64,000 bases of DNA, taken from assembly GCF_012689525.1 (NCBI RefSeq), contig NZ_CP051516.1, positions 3,410,001 to 3,474,000 on the forward strand, in the 5' to 3' direction. The DNA is from Paraburkholderia aromaticivorans. Its GTDB lineage: Bacteria; Pseudomonadota; Gammaproteobacteria; Burkholderiales; Burkholderiaceae. Position numbers and translations under genes: made by a program. Of this stretch, positions 27,467-37,094 are shown piece by piece; within the stretch, counting starts at the first letter, position 1, and every line of letters starts with the position of its first letter. Below the pieces are notes generated by a model that saw only the letters and a program-made list of their open reading frames with translations, was not told the DNA's origin and did no database searches.

Positions 27467-28186
27467 TTGCCCAGCAGTCTGCGGCGGCCGGCGCAGTGTC
27501 CGGAATTCGGGCGGATTGCGCAGGTGCAAGCGATAAACCGTTATTTTACTTGCGCCGGGGTCTGGTTGCTCACCCTGAAAATGAGATGCAACAAGTTGCA
27601 CGCACGAAGTCAGTGCCCGGCAGGGACGGCGCCCACAGGCGCGTTCGGTCAAGGTCGGCTTCGACGGTAACGGAATTTTGGTAAAAAAGAATTTAACTTT
27701 CAGCTTCGGTATCGGGCGGTCTGACGCCCTGTTGTACGAAGCTGCAGGTTGCGAAAATACGGCGTGCGCCCAAGGCGTCTTGTAGAAAATACAAGACATG
27801 GCGACGTCAAAATGAGGCGAGACACCCCCAGCAGGAAAAGACGCGCCGACTGCGCGAACTTCCCGCTGCGGCACGACCGCAGCCTTCGACCCTCCGGTCA
27901 CGCGCCCAGTTGGCGCACCGGCGCGAGTGGACGAAGGCTTATGAAGGTCGGCCGGCAGAACCCGCGGCGTGTCGGGTCGTTATTTGAAGCCGTGTTCGCA
28001 TGTGCCCTGCGGCACCGTGCCCACTTTTTTATGGGCCGGGCCCTCCCAGGCAATTCTCCCACCAGCTTTCCCGCTCCAGCGTGCTTGTGAAAACACAATA
28101 AGGCGCGGCATGCCGCTGCCCGCTTCGCCCTCGCGACTGACAACCGCGCGGCGGAGGGACAGGCTAAGCCGCTCTGGAGCCGTTCA
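27467..28186 (+). promoter_or_regulatory. Long structured 5' leader of rne
   Basis: This 720-base stretch has no supported protein but several clean hairpins on the rne strand. They are CAGCTTCG/CGAAGCTG with a nested GGGCG/CGCCC (27701-27744), GTCTTGTA-GAAAA-TACAAGAC (27777-27797), GCTGCGG/CCGCAGC (27865-27883) and GCGCC/GGCGC (27902-27916). In E. coli the rne leader binds RNase E and autoregulates its own mRNA; a similar role is inferred here from gene identity, length and structure only. Confidence 0.6.
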
Positions 28187-31100
28187 ATGAAACGAATGTT
28201 GTTCAACGCGACGCAGCAGGAAGAACTGCGCGTCGCCATCGTCGATGGGCAAAAACTCATCGATATCGACATCGAAACCGCCGGGCGCGAACAGCGCAAA
28301 GGCAACATTTACAAGGGCATCATTACTCGCATCGAGCCGTCGCTCGAAGCCTGTTTCGTCAACTACGGCGAAGACCGCCACGGCTTCCTGCCGTTCAAGG
28401 AAGTCGCCCGCCAGTATTTCCGCGACGGCGTCGACATGCGCTCCGCGCGCATTCAGGACGCGCTGCGTGAAGGCCAGGAACTGATCGTTCAGGTCGAAAA
28501 AGAAGAGCGCGGCAACAAGGGCGCAGCCCTCACCACGTTCATCTCGCTCGCCGGCCGCTATCTGGTCCTGATGCCGAACAACCCGCGCGGCGGCGGCGTG
28601 TCGCGCCGGATCGAAGGCGACGACCGTCAGGAACTGCGCGAAACCATGGCCCAGCTGCAACTGCCGGAAGGCATGAGCATCATCGCGCGCACGGCCGGCA
28701 TTGGCCGCAGCGCCGAAGAACTGCAGTGGGACCTGAACTACCTGATGCAACTGTGGCGCGCGATCGAAGCCGCGTCGCAAAGCGGTTCGAGCGGCCAGCC
28801 GATGCTGATCTATCTCGAATCGAGCCTCGTGATCCGCGCGATCCGCGACTACTTCCAGCCGGACATCGGCGAAATTCTGATCGACACCACCGAAATTCAT
28901 GACCAGGCGCGCGCCTTCATGGATATCGTGATGCCGGATAATGTCAGCAAGGTGAAGCGGTATCACGACGACGTGCCGCTCTTCTCGCGCTTCCAGATCG
29001 AACACCAGATCGAAACGGCGTACTCGCGCACGGTGCCGCTGCCCTCGGGCGGCGCAATCGTGATCGACCACACCGAAGCGCTGGTCGCGATCGACGTGAA
29101 CTCGGCACGCGCCACCAAGGGCGCCGACATCGAGGAAACGGCCGCGCGCACCAACCTCGAAGCCGCCGACGAAGTCGCCCGCCAGTTGCGTCTGCGCGAT
29201 CTGGGCGGCCTGATCGTGATCGACTTCATCGACATGGAATCGGCCAAGAGCCAGCGCGAAGTCGAGCAACGCCTGAAAGACGCGCTCAAGCACGACCGTG
29301 CGCGCGTCCAGATGGGCAAGATCTCGCGTTTCGGCCTGATGGAACTGTCGCGTCAGCGTCTGCGTCCGGCCCTGTCGGAAGGCAGCCACGTGACCTGCCC
29401 GCGCTGTAACGGTACGGGCCACATCCGCGATACCGAATCGTCCGCGCTGCAAGTGCTGCGGATCATTCAGGAAGAAGCGATGAAGGAAAACACCGCGGCA
29501 ATTCATTGCCAGGTGCCGGTCGAAGTGACCGCCTTCCTGCTGAACGAGAAGCGCGCCGAGATCAACAAGATCGAGTCGCGTTTCAAGGTCAACGTCGTGC
29601 TGATTCCGAACAAGCACCTCGATACGCCGCACTACAAGCTCGAGCGTCTGCGTCACGACGACGCGCGCCTCGACGAGCCGCGTGCTTCGTGGAAGATGGC
29701 CGAAGAAGCGGCCCGCGAACTGGAATCGGAAACCGGCTACAGCAAGCGCACCGAAGAAGTGAAGCCGAAGCAGGAAGCGGCGGTCAAGGGCATCACGCCT
29801 GAAAAGCCGGCGCCGAGCGCGCCGGTTCGCCCGGTCGCCACCCCGGCTCCGGTCGCGGTCACGCCGGCGAGCGGCGGCTTTATCGGCTGGTTGAAGAATC
29901 TGTTCGGCGTGCAGCCGGCCGCTCCGGCGCCTGTCGCGCCGGCGACGACTGACAAGCAGGCGCGTCCGCAACGCGGCGAACGCACGGAGCGCGGCGAACG
30001 CGGCGGCGATCGCAACCGCAATCGCCGCACCGGCACAGGCACTCGCGATGCAGCGGGCCGTGGCGAAGGCACGACCGGTGGCCGTCAAGGCCAAGGTCAG
30101 CAGCCGTCGCAACGCCGCGAAGAACGCGAGCCGCGTGAAGGCCGTGAGGTGCGCGAAGCACGCGAAGGCCGCGAGCCGCGTGAAGCGCGCGAACCACGTG
30201 GCACTCGTGAGCCGCGTGAAGCCCGCGAAGGCCGTGAGCCGCGCGAGGCCCGTGAGCCGCGCGAGGGTCGTGAAAACCGTGACCGCGACAATCGGAGCAC
30301 CGAGCGCGCGGAAACGGCAGAAAGCGCACCGCGTGGCGAACGTCAGGAACGCGGCGAGCGCCGTGAACGTGGCGACCGCGCTGAACGTGGCGAACGCCGC
30401 AAGCCGCAAGGAGAAACCGCGGATGCATTGACGCAAAGCGAAGCGCAAACGGCGGAAGAACTGGTGCAAAACCAGACCGCTTTGGGCGAAAACGGCGCGC
30501 CGATCGATCAGGAAGCGGTGGCGCGTGAAGGTGAGGAGCGTCGTCGTCGCCGTCGCGGCCGTCGCGGTGGCCGTCGTGAGCGTGAAGAGGACGTGAACGG
30601 CAATCTGGCAGCGGACGTCGCAGAGGCTGAAGGCGACAACGCGAGCGCAACCGACGAAGCGCCGTTGCGCACGGCGCATCAGCCGGTCGAGCACAAGCCG
30701 GAAGTCACCGAGGCGAAGGACGTGACGCCGGTGGAAGTGGTAGTCGCTGCTGTCGCGACGGAAACCGCCGTGGTGTCCGAACTGCACGCCGCAGCCGAAA
30801 CGCCGGCCCTGGCCGTCGAAAAGGCTGCGAAGACGGAAACGGTAGTACCGGTCGCGGAAGTGCCGGTTGCGCCGGCGGCCGTCGAGCTGGTCGCCGAAAC
30901 GCCGGTGGCACAAGCCGCTGCGGAGCCGGTCGAAGCAGCGCAAGCTGCGCCGGCCGCTAGCGAAACGGTTTCGCTGGTTGAACCGGTTGCACGTGCCGAA
31001 GCCCCGGCTCAAGCGCAGGTCGAAGCGCCGGCAGTTGCGCCGGTTGTCGAAGCGCACGCCGCTGCTCCGGCTCCGGTCGAAACCGTGGCTCCGGCTGTGG

Positions 31101-31447
31101 TGGTCGAAGCGCCTGTCGTTCAACCTGCACCGCAGGCTGAGATCGTCGAACCGCAGCCGGTCGTGGCAGCGGCGGCACCGGTAGCAGAACCGGCAGCGGT
31201 TGAACCGGCGCCCGTCGCACCGCAGCAAGCGCCGCGTCATGGCGCCGTGCCGGCGGAAGCCCTGAAACCGGTGCTGGAACAAGCCGGTCTCGTCTGGGTG
31301 AACACCGACGCCGACAAGCTGCGCGCGGCTCAGGAAGTTGCTGCGCAGACCGTCAAGCCGGCTCGCGTGGCGCGCGAACGCAAGCCGCTGCCGCCGCTCG
31401 ACGGCGCGCCGATGCAACAGGTGGAAACAGGCCAGCACCCGCAGTAA
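28187..31447 (+). CDS. rne: Ribonuclease E
   Basis: RNase E is the essential endonuclease for mRNA decay and rRNA/tRNA processing. The catalytic half matches E. coli position by position: an S1 RNA-binding domain around [14 protein letters not shown], metal-binding D303 and D346, and the zinc-link CPRC at C404/C407. Residues about 530-1086 form a disordered scaffold of Arg/Glu-rich and then Ala/Pro/Val/Glu-rich sequence, including 17 tandem R-E-X triplets (647-697), an arginine block [15 protein letters not shown] and a conserved end [13 protein letters not shown] long leader precedes it and a terminator follows 19 bases after the stop. Confidence 0.97.
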   Translation: MKRMLFNATQQEELRVAIVDGQKLIDIDIETAGREQRKGNIYKGIITRIEPSLEACFVNYGEDRHGFLPFKEVARQYFRDGVDMRSARIQDALREGQELIVQVEKEERGNKGAALTTFISLAGRYLVLMPNNPRGGGVSRRIEGDDRQELRETMAQLQLPEGMSIIARTAGIGRSAEELQWDLNYLMQLWRAIEAASQSGSSGQPMLIYLESSLVIRAIRDYFQPDIGEILIDTTEIHDQARAFMDIVMPDNVSKVKRYHDDVPLFSRFQIEHQIETAYSRTVPLPSGGAIVIDHTEALVAIDVNSARATKGADIEETAARTNLEAADEVARQLRLRDLGGLIVIDFIDMESAKSQREVEQRLKDALKHDRARVQMGKISRFGLMELSRQRLRPALSEGSHVTCPRCNGTGHIRDTESSALQVLRIIQEEAMKENTAAIHCQVPVEVTAFLLNEKRAEINKIESRFKVNVVLIPNKHLDTPHYKLERLRHDDARLDEPRASWKMAEEAARELESETGYSKRTEEVKPKQEAAVKGITPEKPAPSAPVRPVATPAPVAVTPASGGFIGWLKNLFGVQPAAPAPVAPATTDKQARPQRGERTERGERGGDRNRNRRTGTGTRDAAGRGEGTTGGRQGQGQQPSQRREEREPREGREVREAREGREPREAREPRGTREPREAREGREPREAREPREGRENRDRDNRSTERAETAESAPRGERQERGERRERGDRAERGERRKPQGETADALTQSEAQTAEELVQNQTALGENGAPIDQEAVAREGEERRRRRRGRRGGRREREEDVNGNLAADVAEAEGDNASATDEAPLRTAHQPVEHKPEVTEAKDVTPVEVVVAAVATETAVVSELHAAAETPALAVEKAAKTETVVPVAEVPVAPAAVELVAETPVAQAAAEPVEAAQAAPAASETVSLVEPVARAEAPAQAQVEAPAVAPVVEAHAAAPAPVETVAPAVVVEAPVVQPAPQAEIVEPQPVVAAAAPVAEPAAVEPAPVAPQQAPRHGAVPAEALKPVLEQAGLVWVNTDADKLRAAQEVAAQTVKPARVARERKPLPPLDGAPMQQVETGQHPQ
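30125..30277 (+). repeat. 17 tandem 9-bp units encoding R-E-X triplets in the RNase E tail
   Basis: Residues 647-697 read [18 protein letters not shown] and so on without interruption apart from one RGT, ending REN. Codon use varies between units, so the array is old or under selection at the protein level and is not a fresh slippage product. Confidence 0.85.
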
Positions 31448-31465
31448 GCTGCCCTGCCGCACTCG

Positions 31466-31502
31466 AAAAGCCTGCCCTCACCGGCGGGCTTTTTGCTTTT
31501 TA
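31466..31502 (+). terminator. Intrinsic terminator after rne
   Basis: AAAAGCCTGCC (31466-31476) pairs with GGCGGGCTTTT (31483-31493), with one wobble pair and a six-base loop, followed by TGCTTTTT. Confidence 0.88.
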
Positions 31503-31645
31503 CGGGCGCATGGCAATGGCCCACGCGCGCCGAGGTATGCCGCTCCCCGTATACCCCGACACGGCCCGGGGTGACAGCGCTGCCAGAATCATTTCCGATA
31601 GAATGAATATCTAGCTTTAATTTCAAGCACTAACCGAAGCAATTC

Positions 31646-32755
31646 ATGTCCCGACGCATCATCCCTGTCGCCGATCTCAGCGCCGTGCCGGTCATCGCCG
31701 GCCCCGTGCAGACGCCCAGCGGCGCGCTGCACGACACGCTTGCGCGGCCGCTGCGCGACCTGCGCATTTCGGTCACGGATCGCTGCAATTTCCGGTGCGT
31801 CTATTGCATGCCTCGCGCGGTGTTCGACAAGGATTACACCTTTTTGCCGCACAGCGCCTTGCTGAGCTTCGAGGAAATCGAACGGCTGGCGCGGCTGTTC
31901 GTCGCACATGGCGTCGAAAAAATCCGTCTGACGGGCGGCGAGCCGCTGTTGCGCAAAAATCTGGAATTCCTGATCGAACGCCTCGCGCAACTGACCACGC
32001 CGGCGGGCCGCCCGCTCGACCTGACGCTGACCACCAACGGTTCGCTGCTGGAACGCAAGGCGCGCAGCCTGAAAGACGCCGGTTTGACCCGCGTCACGGT
32101 GAGCCTCGACGCGCTCGACGACACGCTGTTTCGCCGCATGAACGACGCCGACTTCGCCGTCGGCGACGTGCTGGACGGCATTGCCGCGGCGCACGCGGTG
32201 GGCCTCGCGCCGGTCAAGGTCAACATGGTCGTCAAGCACGGCACCAACGACAGCGAAATCGTGCCGATGGCGCGTCACTTCAAAGGCTCGGGCACGGTGC
32301 TGCGCTTTATCGAATACATGGACGTCGGCACGTCGAACGGCTGGAACATGACTGAAGTGCTGCCGTCCGCCGACGTCGTCACGCGCATTGCCGAACACTT
32401 CCCGCTCGCGCCGCTCGAAGCGCACAGCGCCGCCGAGACCGCGCAGCGCTGGGGTTACGTCGACGGCGGCGGCGAGATCGGCGTGATTTCGAGCGTGACG
32501 CGCGCCTTTTGCGGCAGTTGCACGCGTGCGCGTCTGTCGACCGAAGGCAAGCTCTACCTGTGCCTGTTCGCCTCGTCGGGTCACGACCTGCGCGCGCTGG
32601 TGCGCAACGGCGCGAGCGACGCCGGCATCGCCACCGCCATCGCCGAAATCTGGCAGGACCGCGGCGACCGCTATTCGCAACTGCGCGGCAGCGCCTCGGC
32701 CGATGCACGCGCGCGGGATGGCCGCCGCGTCGAAATGTCGTACATCGGCGGCTGA
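31646..32755 (+). CDS. moaA: GTP 3',8-cyclase MoaA
   Basis: MoaA is the radical-SAM enzyme that begins molybdenum cofactor synthesis from GTP. The 369-residue protein has the N-terminal [4Fe-4S] motif CNFRCVYC (C47, C51, C54), the SAM-binding [11 protein letters not shown], a second cluster site with [19 protein letters not shown], and a C-terminal Gly-Gly (YIGG) as required for activity in this family. It heads a moaA-mobA-moeA group with tight spacing. I looked for a Moco riboswitch in the 140-base upstream gap and did not recognise one. Confidence 0.96.
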   Translation: MSRRIIPVADLSAVPVIAGPVQTPSGALHDTLARPLRDLRISVTDRCNFRCVYCMPRAVFDKDYTFLPHSALLSFEEIERLARLFVAHGVEKIRLTGGEPLLRKNLEFLIERLAQLTTPAGRPLDLTLTTNGSLLERKARSLKDAGLTRVTVSLDALDDTLFRRMNDADFAVGDVLDGIAAAHAVGLAPVKVNMVVKHGTNDSEIVPMARHFKGSGTVLRFIEYMDVGTSNGWNMTEVLPSADVVTRIAEHFPLAPLEAHSAAETAQRWGYVDGGGEIGVISSVTRAFCGSCTRARLSTEGKLYLCLFASSGHDLRALVRNGASDAGIATAIAEIWQDRGDRYSQLRGSASADARARDGRRVEMSYIGG

Positions 32756-32765
32756 GCGGCGGCGC

Positions 32766-33380
32766 ATGAAGCCGGCGCGCGAACACATCACCGGACTGTT
32801 GCTCGCGGGCGGCCGCGGCATGCGCATGGGCGGCGCTGACAAGGGCCTGCAAATGCTGCACGGCGAGCCGCTCTCCGCCCACGTGCTCAAGCGCCTCGCG
32901 CCGCAAACCGGGCCTCTGCTGATCAGCGCCAATCGTCACTCTGAGGCCTACACCGCGCTTGGCGCGCCGTTCGGCGCCAAGGTGGTGGCCGATACCATGG
33001 CTGGATTTCCAGGCCCGCTGGGGGGCCTGCTCGCCGGGTTGCGCGCAGCCGCCACCGGCTACGTGCTCAGTGCGCCCTGCGACTCACCGTGGTTGCCCGC
33101 TGACCTCGCCGGGCGCCTCGCGCACGCGCTGGACTCGAACGGAGCCGACATCGCCACGGTCATCACCACCGACGCGCACGGCCAAACGTCGCTGCATCCC
33201 GTCTTCGCGCTATTGCGCACGAGCCTCGCGGACGATCTCTCGGCCTTCCTGGAAGCCGGCGAGCGTAAAGTCCGCGCGTGGTACGCGCGCCACAAGACGG
33301 TGGAAGTCGTCTTTACCGACGAGCGCGCGTTTTACAATATCAATTCGCTACAAGAACTCGCCGACCTCCAGCGTGATTGA
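32766..33380 (+). CDS. mobA: Molybdenum cofactor guanylyltransferase MobA
   Basis: MobA attaches GMP to molybdopterin to make the bis-MGD cofactor of DMSO-reductase-type enzymes. The 204-residue protein has the nucleotidyltransferase start GLLLAGGRGMRMGGADKGLQ, the middle motif FPGPLGGLLAGL and SAPCDSPWLP carrying the metal-binding aspartate, and ends near FYNINSLQELADLQ. Length matches E. coli MobA (194). The ATG is ten bases after moaA, so the two are co-transcribed. Confidence 0.95.
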   Translation: MKPAREHITGLLLAGGRGMRMGGADKGLQMLHGEPLSAHVLKRLAPQTGPLLISANRHSEAYTALGAPFGAKVVADTMAGFPGPLGGLLAGLRAAATGYVLSAPCDSPWLPADLAGRLAHALDSNGADIATVITTDAHGQTSLHPVFALLRTSLADDLSAFLEAGERKVRAWYARHKTVEVVFTDERAFYNINSLQELADLQRD

Positions 33381-33460
33381 GGCCCCGGTTGAAATCCCGC
33401 TCCGGCCGCACGGCAACCGCCGCTCCCGCTCCCGCCGCCGGTCGCGACGCCCAGCTCTTC

Positions 33461-34762
33461 ATGACCACGCTTAACGAATTTTCCCACTGCGTCGCGCAGT
33501 ACGATCCTCACGCGCTACCGGTCCCGGCCGCACAGGCGATTGTTCGTCAGTGGGCCGCGCCGGTCACGGCCGTTGAACGCGTGGCCTTGCGCGACGCGCT
33601 CGACCGCGTGCTCGCGGCCGATATCGTGTCGCCGATCGACGTCCCCTCGCACGACAACTCCGCCATGGACGGCTACGCGTTCAACCGCGCGGCACTCGTC
33701 ACGGGCGCGGCCACCGTGGAGTTGGCGATCGTCGGCAAGGCGCTGGCCGGGCATCCGTTCGCGGGCCGCGTCGAGGCCACGCAATGCGTGCGCGTCATGA
33801 CAGGCGCCTGCATGCCGGCCGACTGCGACACGGTCGTGCCGCAAGAACTCGTCGAGCGCGGCGCCGACGCCGTTGCCATCCGCTTCGCGGCCGGCGCTGT
33901 CACGGGCGGCGCAAACCGGCGCCTCGCCGGCGAAGACCTCGCGCGCGGCCATGCCGCGCTGCGGGCGGGCCGCATCATACGCGCGTCGGATCTTGGTTTG
34001 CTGGCCTCGCTCGGCATCGGCGAAGTCAATGTCAGGCGGCGTTTGCGCGTCGCCTTCTTCTCGACCGGCGACGAATTGCGCTCGCTCGGCGAGCCGCTCG
34101 ATCCGGGCTGCGTGTACGACAGCAACCGCTACACGCTGTTTGCCATGCTGCGGCGCCTGAACGTCGACACACTCGACCTCGGCGTGGTGCGCGACGAGCC
34201 CGCCGCGATGGAAGCCGCCTTGCGCAGCGCCGCGGCGAACGCCGACGTGGTGCTGACCTCGGGCGGCGTTTCAGTCGGCGAGGCGGATTTCACCAAGCAA
34301 CTGCTGCAAACTTTCGGCGACGTCGCGTTCTGGAGTCTCGCCATGCGCCCGGGCCGCCCGCTCGCCTTCGGCCGCGTCTGGTCCGGCGAGCGGCCGGGTG
34401 TCGGGCTTCCCGCGTTATTCTTCGGTTTGCCGGGCAATCCGGTCGCCGTGATGGTGGCGTTCTATCAGATCGTGCGAGAAGTGCTGCTGCTGATGTCGGG
34501 CGCCACGCCGCAGCCGCTGCCGGTCATTCACGCCATGAGCCGGCGGGGCATCCGCAAACGCGCCGGGCGCACCGAATTCCAGCGCGGCGTGGCTGAGCAG
34601 GACACGCATGGCCAATGGCACGTCACGCCGACCGGCTCGCAAAGCTCTGGCGTGCTGAGTTCGATGAGCGAAGCCAATTGCTTCATCGTGCTCGGGCACG
34701 ATGAAGGCGAGATCGCCGAAGGAGAGCGCGTCGCTATCATGCTGTTCGACGGTCTCATCTGA
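33461..34762 (+). CDS. moeA: Molybdopterin molybdenumtransferase MoeA
   Basis: MoeA inserts molybdate into adenylated molybdopterin. The 433-residue protein follows the family: ALRDALDRVLAADIVSPIDVP, then SAMDGYAFNR, the domain III motif YDSNRYTLFAML with VVLTSGGVSVGEADF, MRPGRPLAFGRV and FGLPGNPVAVMVAF, and a C-terminal beta domain. The ATG at 33461 gives the expected N-terminus but lacks a clear ribosome-binding site; a TTG at 33377 overlapping the end of mobA would add 28 residues. It completes the moa-mob-moe group. Confidence 0.94.
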   Translation: MTTLNEFSHCVAQYDPHALPVPAAQAIVRQWAAPVTAVERVALRDALDRVLAADIVSPIDVPSHDNSAMDGYAFNRAALVTGAATVELAIVGKALAGHPFAGRVEATQCVRVMTGACMPADCDTVVPQELVERGADAVAIRFAAGAVTGGANRRLAGEDLARGHAALRAGRIIRASDLGLLASLGIGEVNVRRRLRVAFFSTGDELRSLGEPLDPGCVYDSNRYTLFAMLRRLNVDTLDLGVVRDEPAAMEAALRSAAANADVVLTSGGVSVGEADFTKQLLQTFGDVAFWSLAMRPGRPLAFGRVWSGERPGVGLPALFFGLPGNPVAVMVAFYQIVREVLLLMSGATPQPLPVIHAMSRRGIRKRAGRTEFQRGVAEQDTHGQWHVTPTGSQSSGVLSSMSEANCFIVLGHDEGEIAEGERVAIMLFDGLI

Positions 34763-34849
34763 CGGCTGACGCGCGGCTGAGGCAACGCACCCGCCAGCGC
34801 TCATTTGCTGCTTTACCCATTACCACTACGACACACGGGTTTGACTTAC

Positions 34850-35125
34850 ATGAAAAAACAGATCTCGTTCATTGCACCGGGACAGACGGCCAAAGCACTG
34901 ATCCTCGTGTACCTGACGTTTTCGGTGCCGATCGTGCTGCTGGGCGTGCTGGTCGCGTTCGTGCGCTACGGTTCGGTGGAACTGAGCACGGTGTTCAGCG
35001 CGCTGCTGCTGAATGCGATTCTCGGTTTCATCCTGCTGTGGATCGCTTGCCACGCGTACAACTGGGTGGCGTCGCGCTTCGGCGGCATTGAAATCCAGCT
35101 GACCGACGCGCCGGAAGAAGCGTAA
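34850..35125 (+). CDS. Small inner-membrane protein of unknown function
   Basis: A 91-residue protein beginning MKKQISFIAPGQTAK with two membrane segments (about 17-40, LILVYLTFSVPIVLLGVLVAF, and 52-72, LLLNAILGFILLWIACHAY) and a short acidic end. I do not recognise the family by sequence. The ATG at 34850 was chosen over an upstream in-frame start because the KK-rich beginning is typical. It overlaps the downstream GNAT gene (TAATG), so the pair is co-translated, but a common task is not evident. Confidence 0.7.
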   Translation: MKKQISFIAPGQTAKALILVYLTFSVPIVLLGVLVAFVRYGSVELSTVFSALLLNAILGFILLWIACHAYNWVASRFGGIEIQLTDAPEEA

Positions 35126-35610
35126 TGCCCGCGACGATCCGCGCCGCCACGCCTGCGGACACCGGCGCCATCTTCGCGCTGACGTACGAACTCGCGCAGT
35201 TCGAAAGCCTCACGCACGTGTTCGTCGCAACCGAAGACGGCCTGCGCGACGCGCTGTTCGGCGCGCGGCCCTCGATCGAGGCGCTGGTGGCGGAGAACGA
35301 AGGGCGCATCGTGGGCTATGCGCTGTTCTTCCACAATTACTCGAGTTTCGTCGGCAAGCGCGGACTGTATCTCGAAGACGTCTACGTGCAACCCTCGCAA
35401 CGCGGCAGCGGTCTTGGCACCGCGTTGTTGCAGCGTCTTGCCGCGTTGGCGGTAGAGCGGCAATGTGGGCGGTTCGAATGGACGGTGCTGGACTGGAACC
35501 AGCAGGCCATCAGCTTCTATGAAAAGATGGGCGCGACTATCATGCCGGATTGGCGTGTGGTGCGTCTGGCGGGCGAGGCGCTTGAACGCTTGGCGACTGC
35601 AAGCGCCTGA
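35125..35610 (+). CDS. GNAT-family N-acetyltransferase, diamine acetyltransferase-like
   Basis: A 161-residue GCN5-related acetyltransferase. The order of motifs is that of the small-molecule amine acetyltransferases: IRAATPADTGAIFALTYELA, FFHNYSSFVGKRGLYLEDVYV, the acetyl-CoA loop QRGSGLGTALL, WTVLDWNQQAISFYEKMGA. The YLEDVYV and W-x-V-x-D-W-N-x-x-A-I-x-F-Y strings are shared with spermidine/spermine acetyltransferase-type enzymes, so a polyamine or amino-acid substrate is plausible. It shares one base with the preceding membrane-protein stop codon. Confidence 0.88.
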   Translation: MPATIRAATPADTGAIFALTYELAQFESLTHVFVATEDGLRDALFGARPSIEALVAENEGRIVGYALFFHNYSSFVGKRGLYLEDVYVQPSQRGSGLGTALLQRLAALAVERQCGRFEWTVLDWNQQAISFYEKMGATIMPDWRVVRLAGEALERLATASA

Positions 35611-35645
35611 GTCAGTGCCGCTAGCAAACCGTTAGCCCCATTCCG

Positions 35646-37094
35646 TTATTGCTCGTCGGGATCCACGCCCGACAGCGCATCGCCGAGCAACCCGCTCGCC
35701 TCCTCGCCCGGCAATGCCTCGACGTCGCGCAATCGGCGGCTCATGACACGCGTGCGCGTTTCCGCCGCTTCAATAGACCGCGTGACGGTTTCCAGTTGCG
35801 CCTTCGTCTTGGCCAGCACGTCGCCGAATTTGCCGAACTCCGTTTTCACCGCGCCGAGCACCTGCCACACCTCGCTCGACCGCTTTTCGATCGCGAGCGT
35901 GCGGAAACCCATCTGCAAACTATTGAGCAAAGCAGTCAGCGTAGTCGGCCCCGCAATCGTCACGCGATAGTCGCGCTGCAGCAAGTCCGTCAGACCCGGC
36001 CGGCGCAATACTTCCGCGTACAAGCCTTCGGTCGGCAGGAACAGCAACGCGAAGTCAGTGGTGTGCGGCGGCGACACGTACTTCTCCGCGATCGTGCGCG
36101 CCTCGGCGCGAATCCGCGCTTCGAGCGCGCGTGACGCCTCTTCCACGGCAACCGGATCGGCGCGCTCCTGCGCTTCGATCAGGCGCTCGTAGTCCTCGCG
36201 CGGAAACTTGGCGTCGATGGGCAGCCAGACCGGCGTAGCCGCAGCGCCCTGCTCCGCGCGTCCCGGCAGCTTGATCGCAAACTCGACGCGCTCCGCGCTT
36301 CTCGGCACCGTCGCAATGTTCTTCGCGTACTGGTCGGCGGTGAGCAGTTGCTCTAGCAGCGCTTCGAGCTGCACTTCGCCCCACGTGCCGCGCGTCTTCA
36401 CATTGGTCAGCACTTTCTTCAGATCGCCCACCCCGGCCGCCAGCGTCTGCATCTCACCCAAGCCGCGATGTACCTGTTCGAGCCGGTCGGACACCAGCTT
36501 GAACGATTCACCCAGACGCTGTTCGAGCGTGGCATGCAGTTTCTCGTCGACGGTGCGACGCATTTCCTCGAGCTTGAGCGAGTTGTTCGCCTCGATATCC
36601 TTCAGCCGCTGCTCGATGGTCGCGCGCACTTCGGCGAAGCGGCGGTCGTTCGCCTCGGTGAGTTGTCCCAGTTGCAGGCTCAGCGTATCGCCGAACTGTT
36701 TGAGCGAACGGCCTTGTTCGTCGCGTGCCTGCTGGGCCTGTGCCTGCAGACTGTGACGCACGGCGTCGAGTTGCTGGGCGAAACCGTCGATCTTGCCGCC
36801 CTGCACCGTCGTCATGCTGCTGAACTGCGCCGCCAGCGTCTGCTGAAAATGCGCGAAGCCGCTGCTCTGTTCAGTACGCGACACGCGCGCCGTCTCGGTG
36901 ATGTCATTGCGCAGTTGCCGTTCGAGACGCTCGTAGGCGTGCGCTTGCGTATCAGCCGCGACGTCGATGCGTTCGTTGAGCAACTCGAACTGCTCACTGT
37001 CCTCCGCGCGGTTGTGGCCGCGCATCAGCAAGGCCAGCGCGATGACCAATGCGACCGCCATCACTGCGACGGCCGCCACCAGAATCATAGTCAT
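35646..37094 (-). CDS. rmuC: DNA recombination protein RmuC homolog
   Basis: RmuC limits recombination at inverted repeats and is a PD-(D/E)XK-nuclease-like protein. The 482-residue sequence has one N-terminal membrane segment (4-24, ILVAAVAVMAVALVIALALL), a long coiled-coil region (about 40-230, rich in heptads such as QLTEANDRRFAEVRATIEQR) and the RmuC domain with GTWGEVQLEALLEQLL, LPIDAKFPREDYERLIEA and FALLFLPTEGLYAEVLRRPG. Its ATG overlaps the stop of the hydroxyacid dehydrogenase by four bases. A DNA-binding role is by family. Confidence 0.93.
   Translation of the reverse strand: MTMILVAAVAVMAVALVIALALLMRGHNRAEDSEQFELLNERIDVAADTQAHAYERLERQLRNDITETARVSRTEQSSGFAHFQQTLAAQFSSMTTVQGGKIDGFAQQLDAVRHSLQAQAQQARDEQGRSLKQFGDTLSLQLGQLTEANDRRFAEVRATIEQRLKDIEANNSLKLEEMRRTVDEKLHATLEQRLGESFKLVSDRLEQVHRGLGEMQTLAAGVGDLKKVLTNVKTRGTWGEVQLEALLEQLLTADQYAKNIATVPRSAERVEFAIKLPGRAEQGAAATPVWLPIDAKFPREDYERLIEAQERADPVAVEEASRALEARIRAEARTIAEKYVSPPHTTDFALLFLPTEGLYAEVLRRPGLTDLLQRDYRVTIAGPTTLTALLNSLQMGFRTLAIEKRSSEVWQVLGAVKTEFGKFGDVLAKTKAQLETVTRSIEAAETRTRVMSRRLRDVEALPGEEASGLLGDALSGVDPDEQ

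Noticed and set aside
28184..31462. 1092-codon open frame on the strand opposite rne
   Set aside because: It spans exactly the rne gene and shows no domain; its amino acids mirror the complementary GC-rich codons of a well-identified RNase E.
31503..31645. Moco riboswitch upstream of moaA
   Set aside because: No conserved core or convincing long paired structure could be recognised in the 140 bases.
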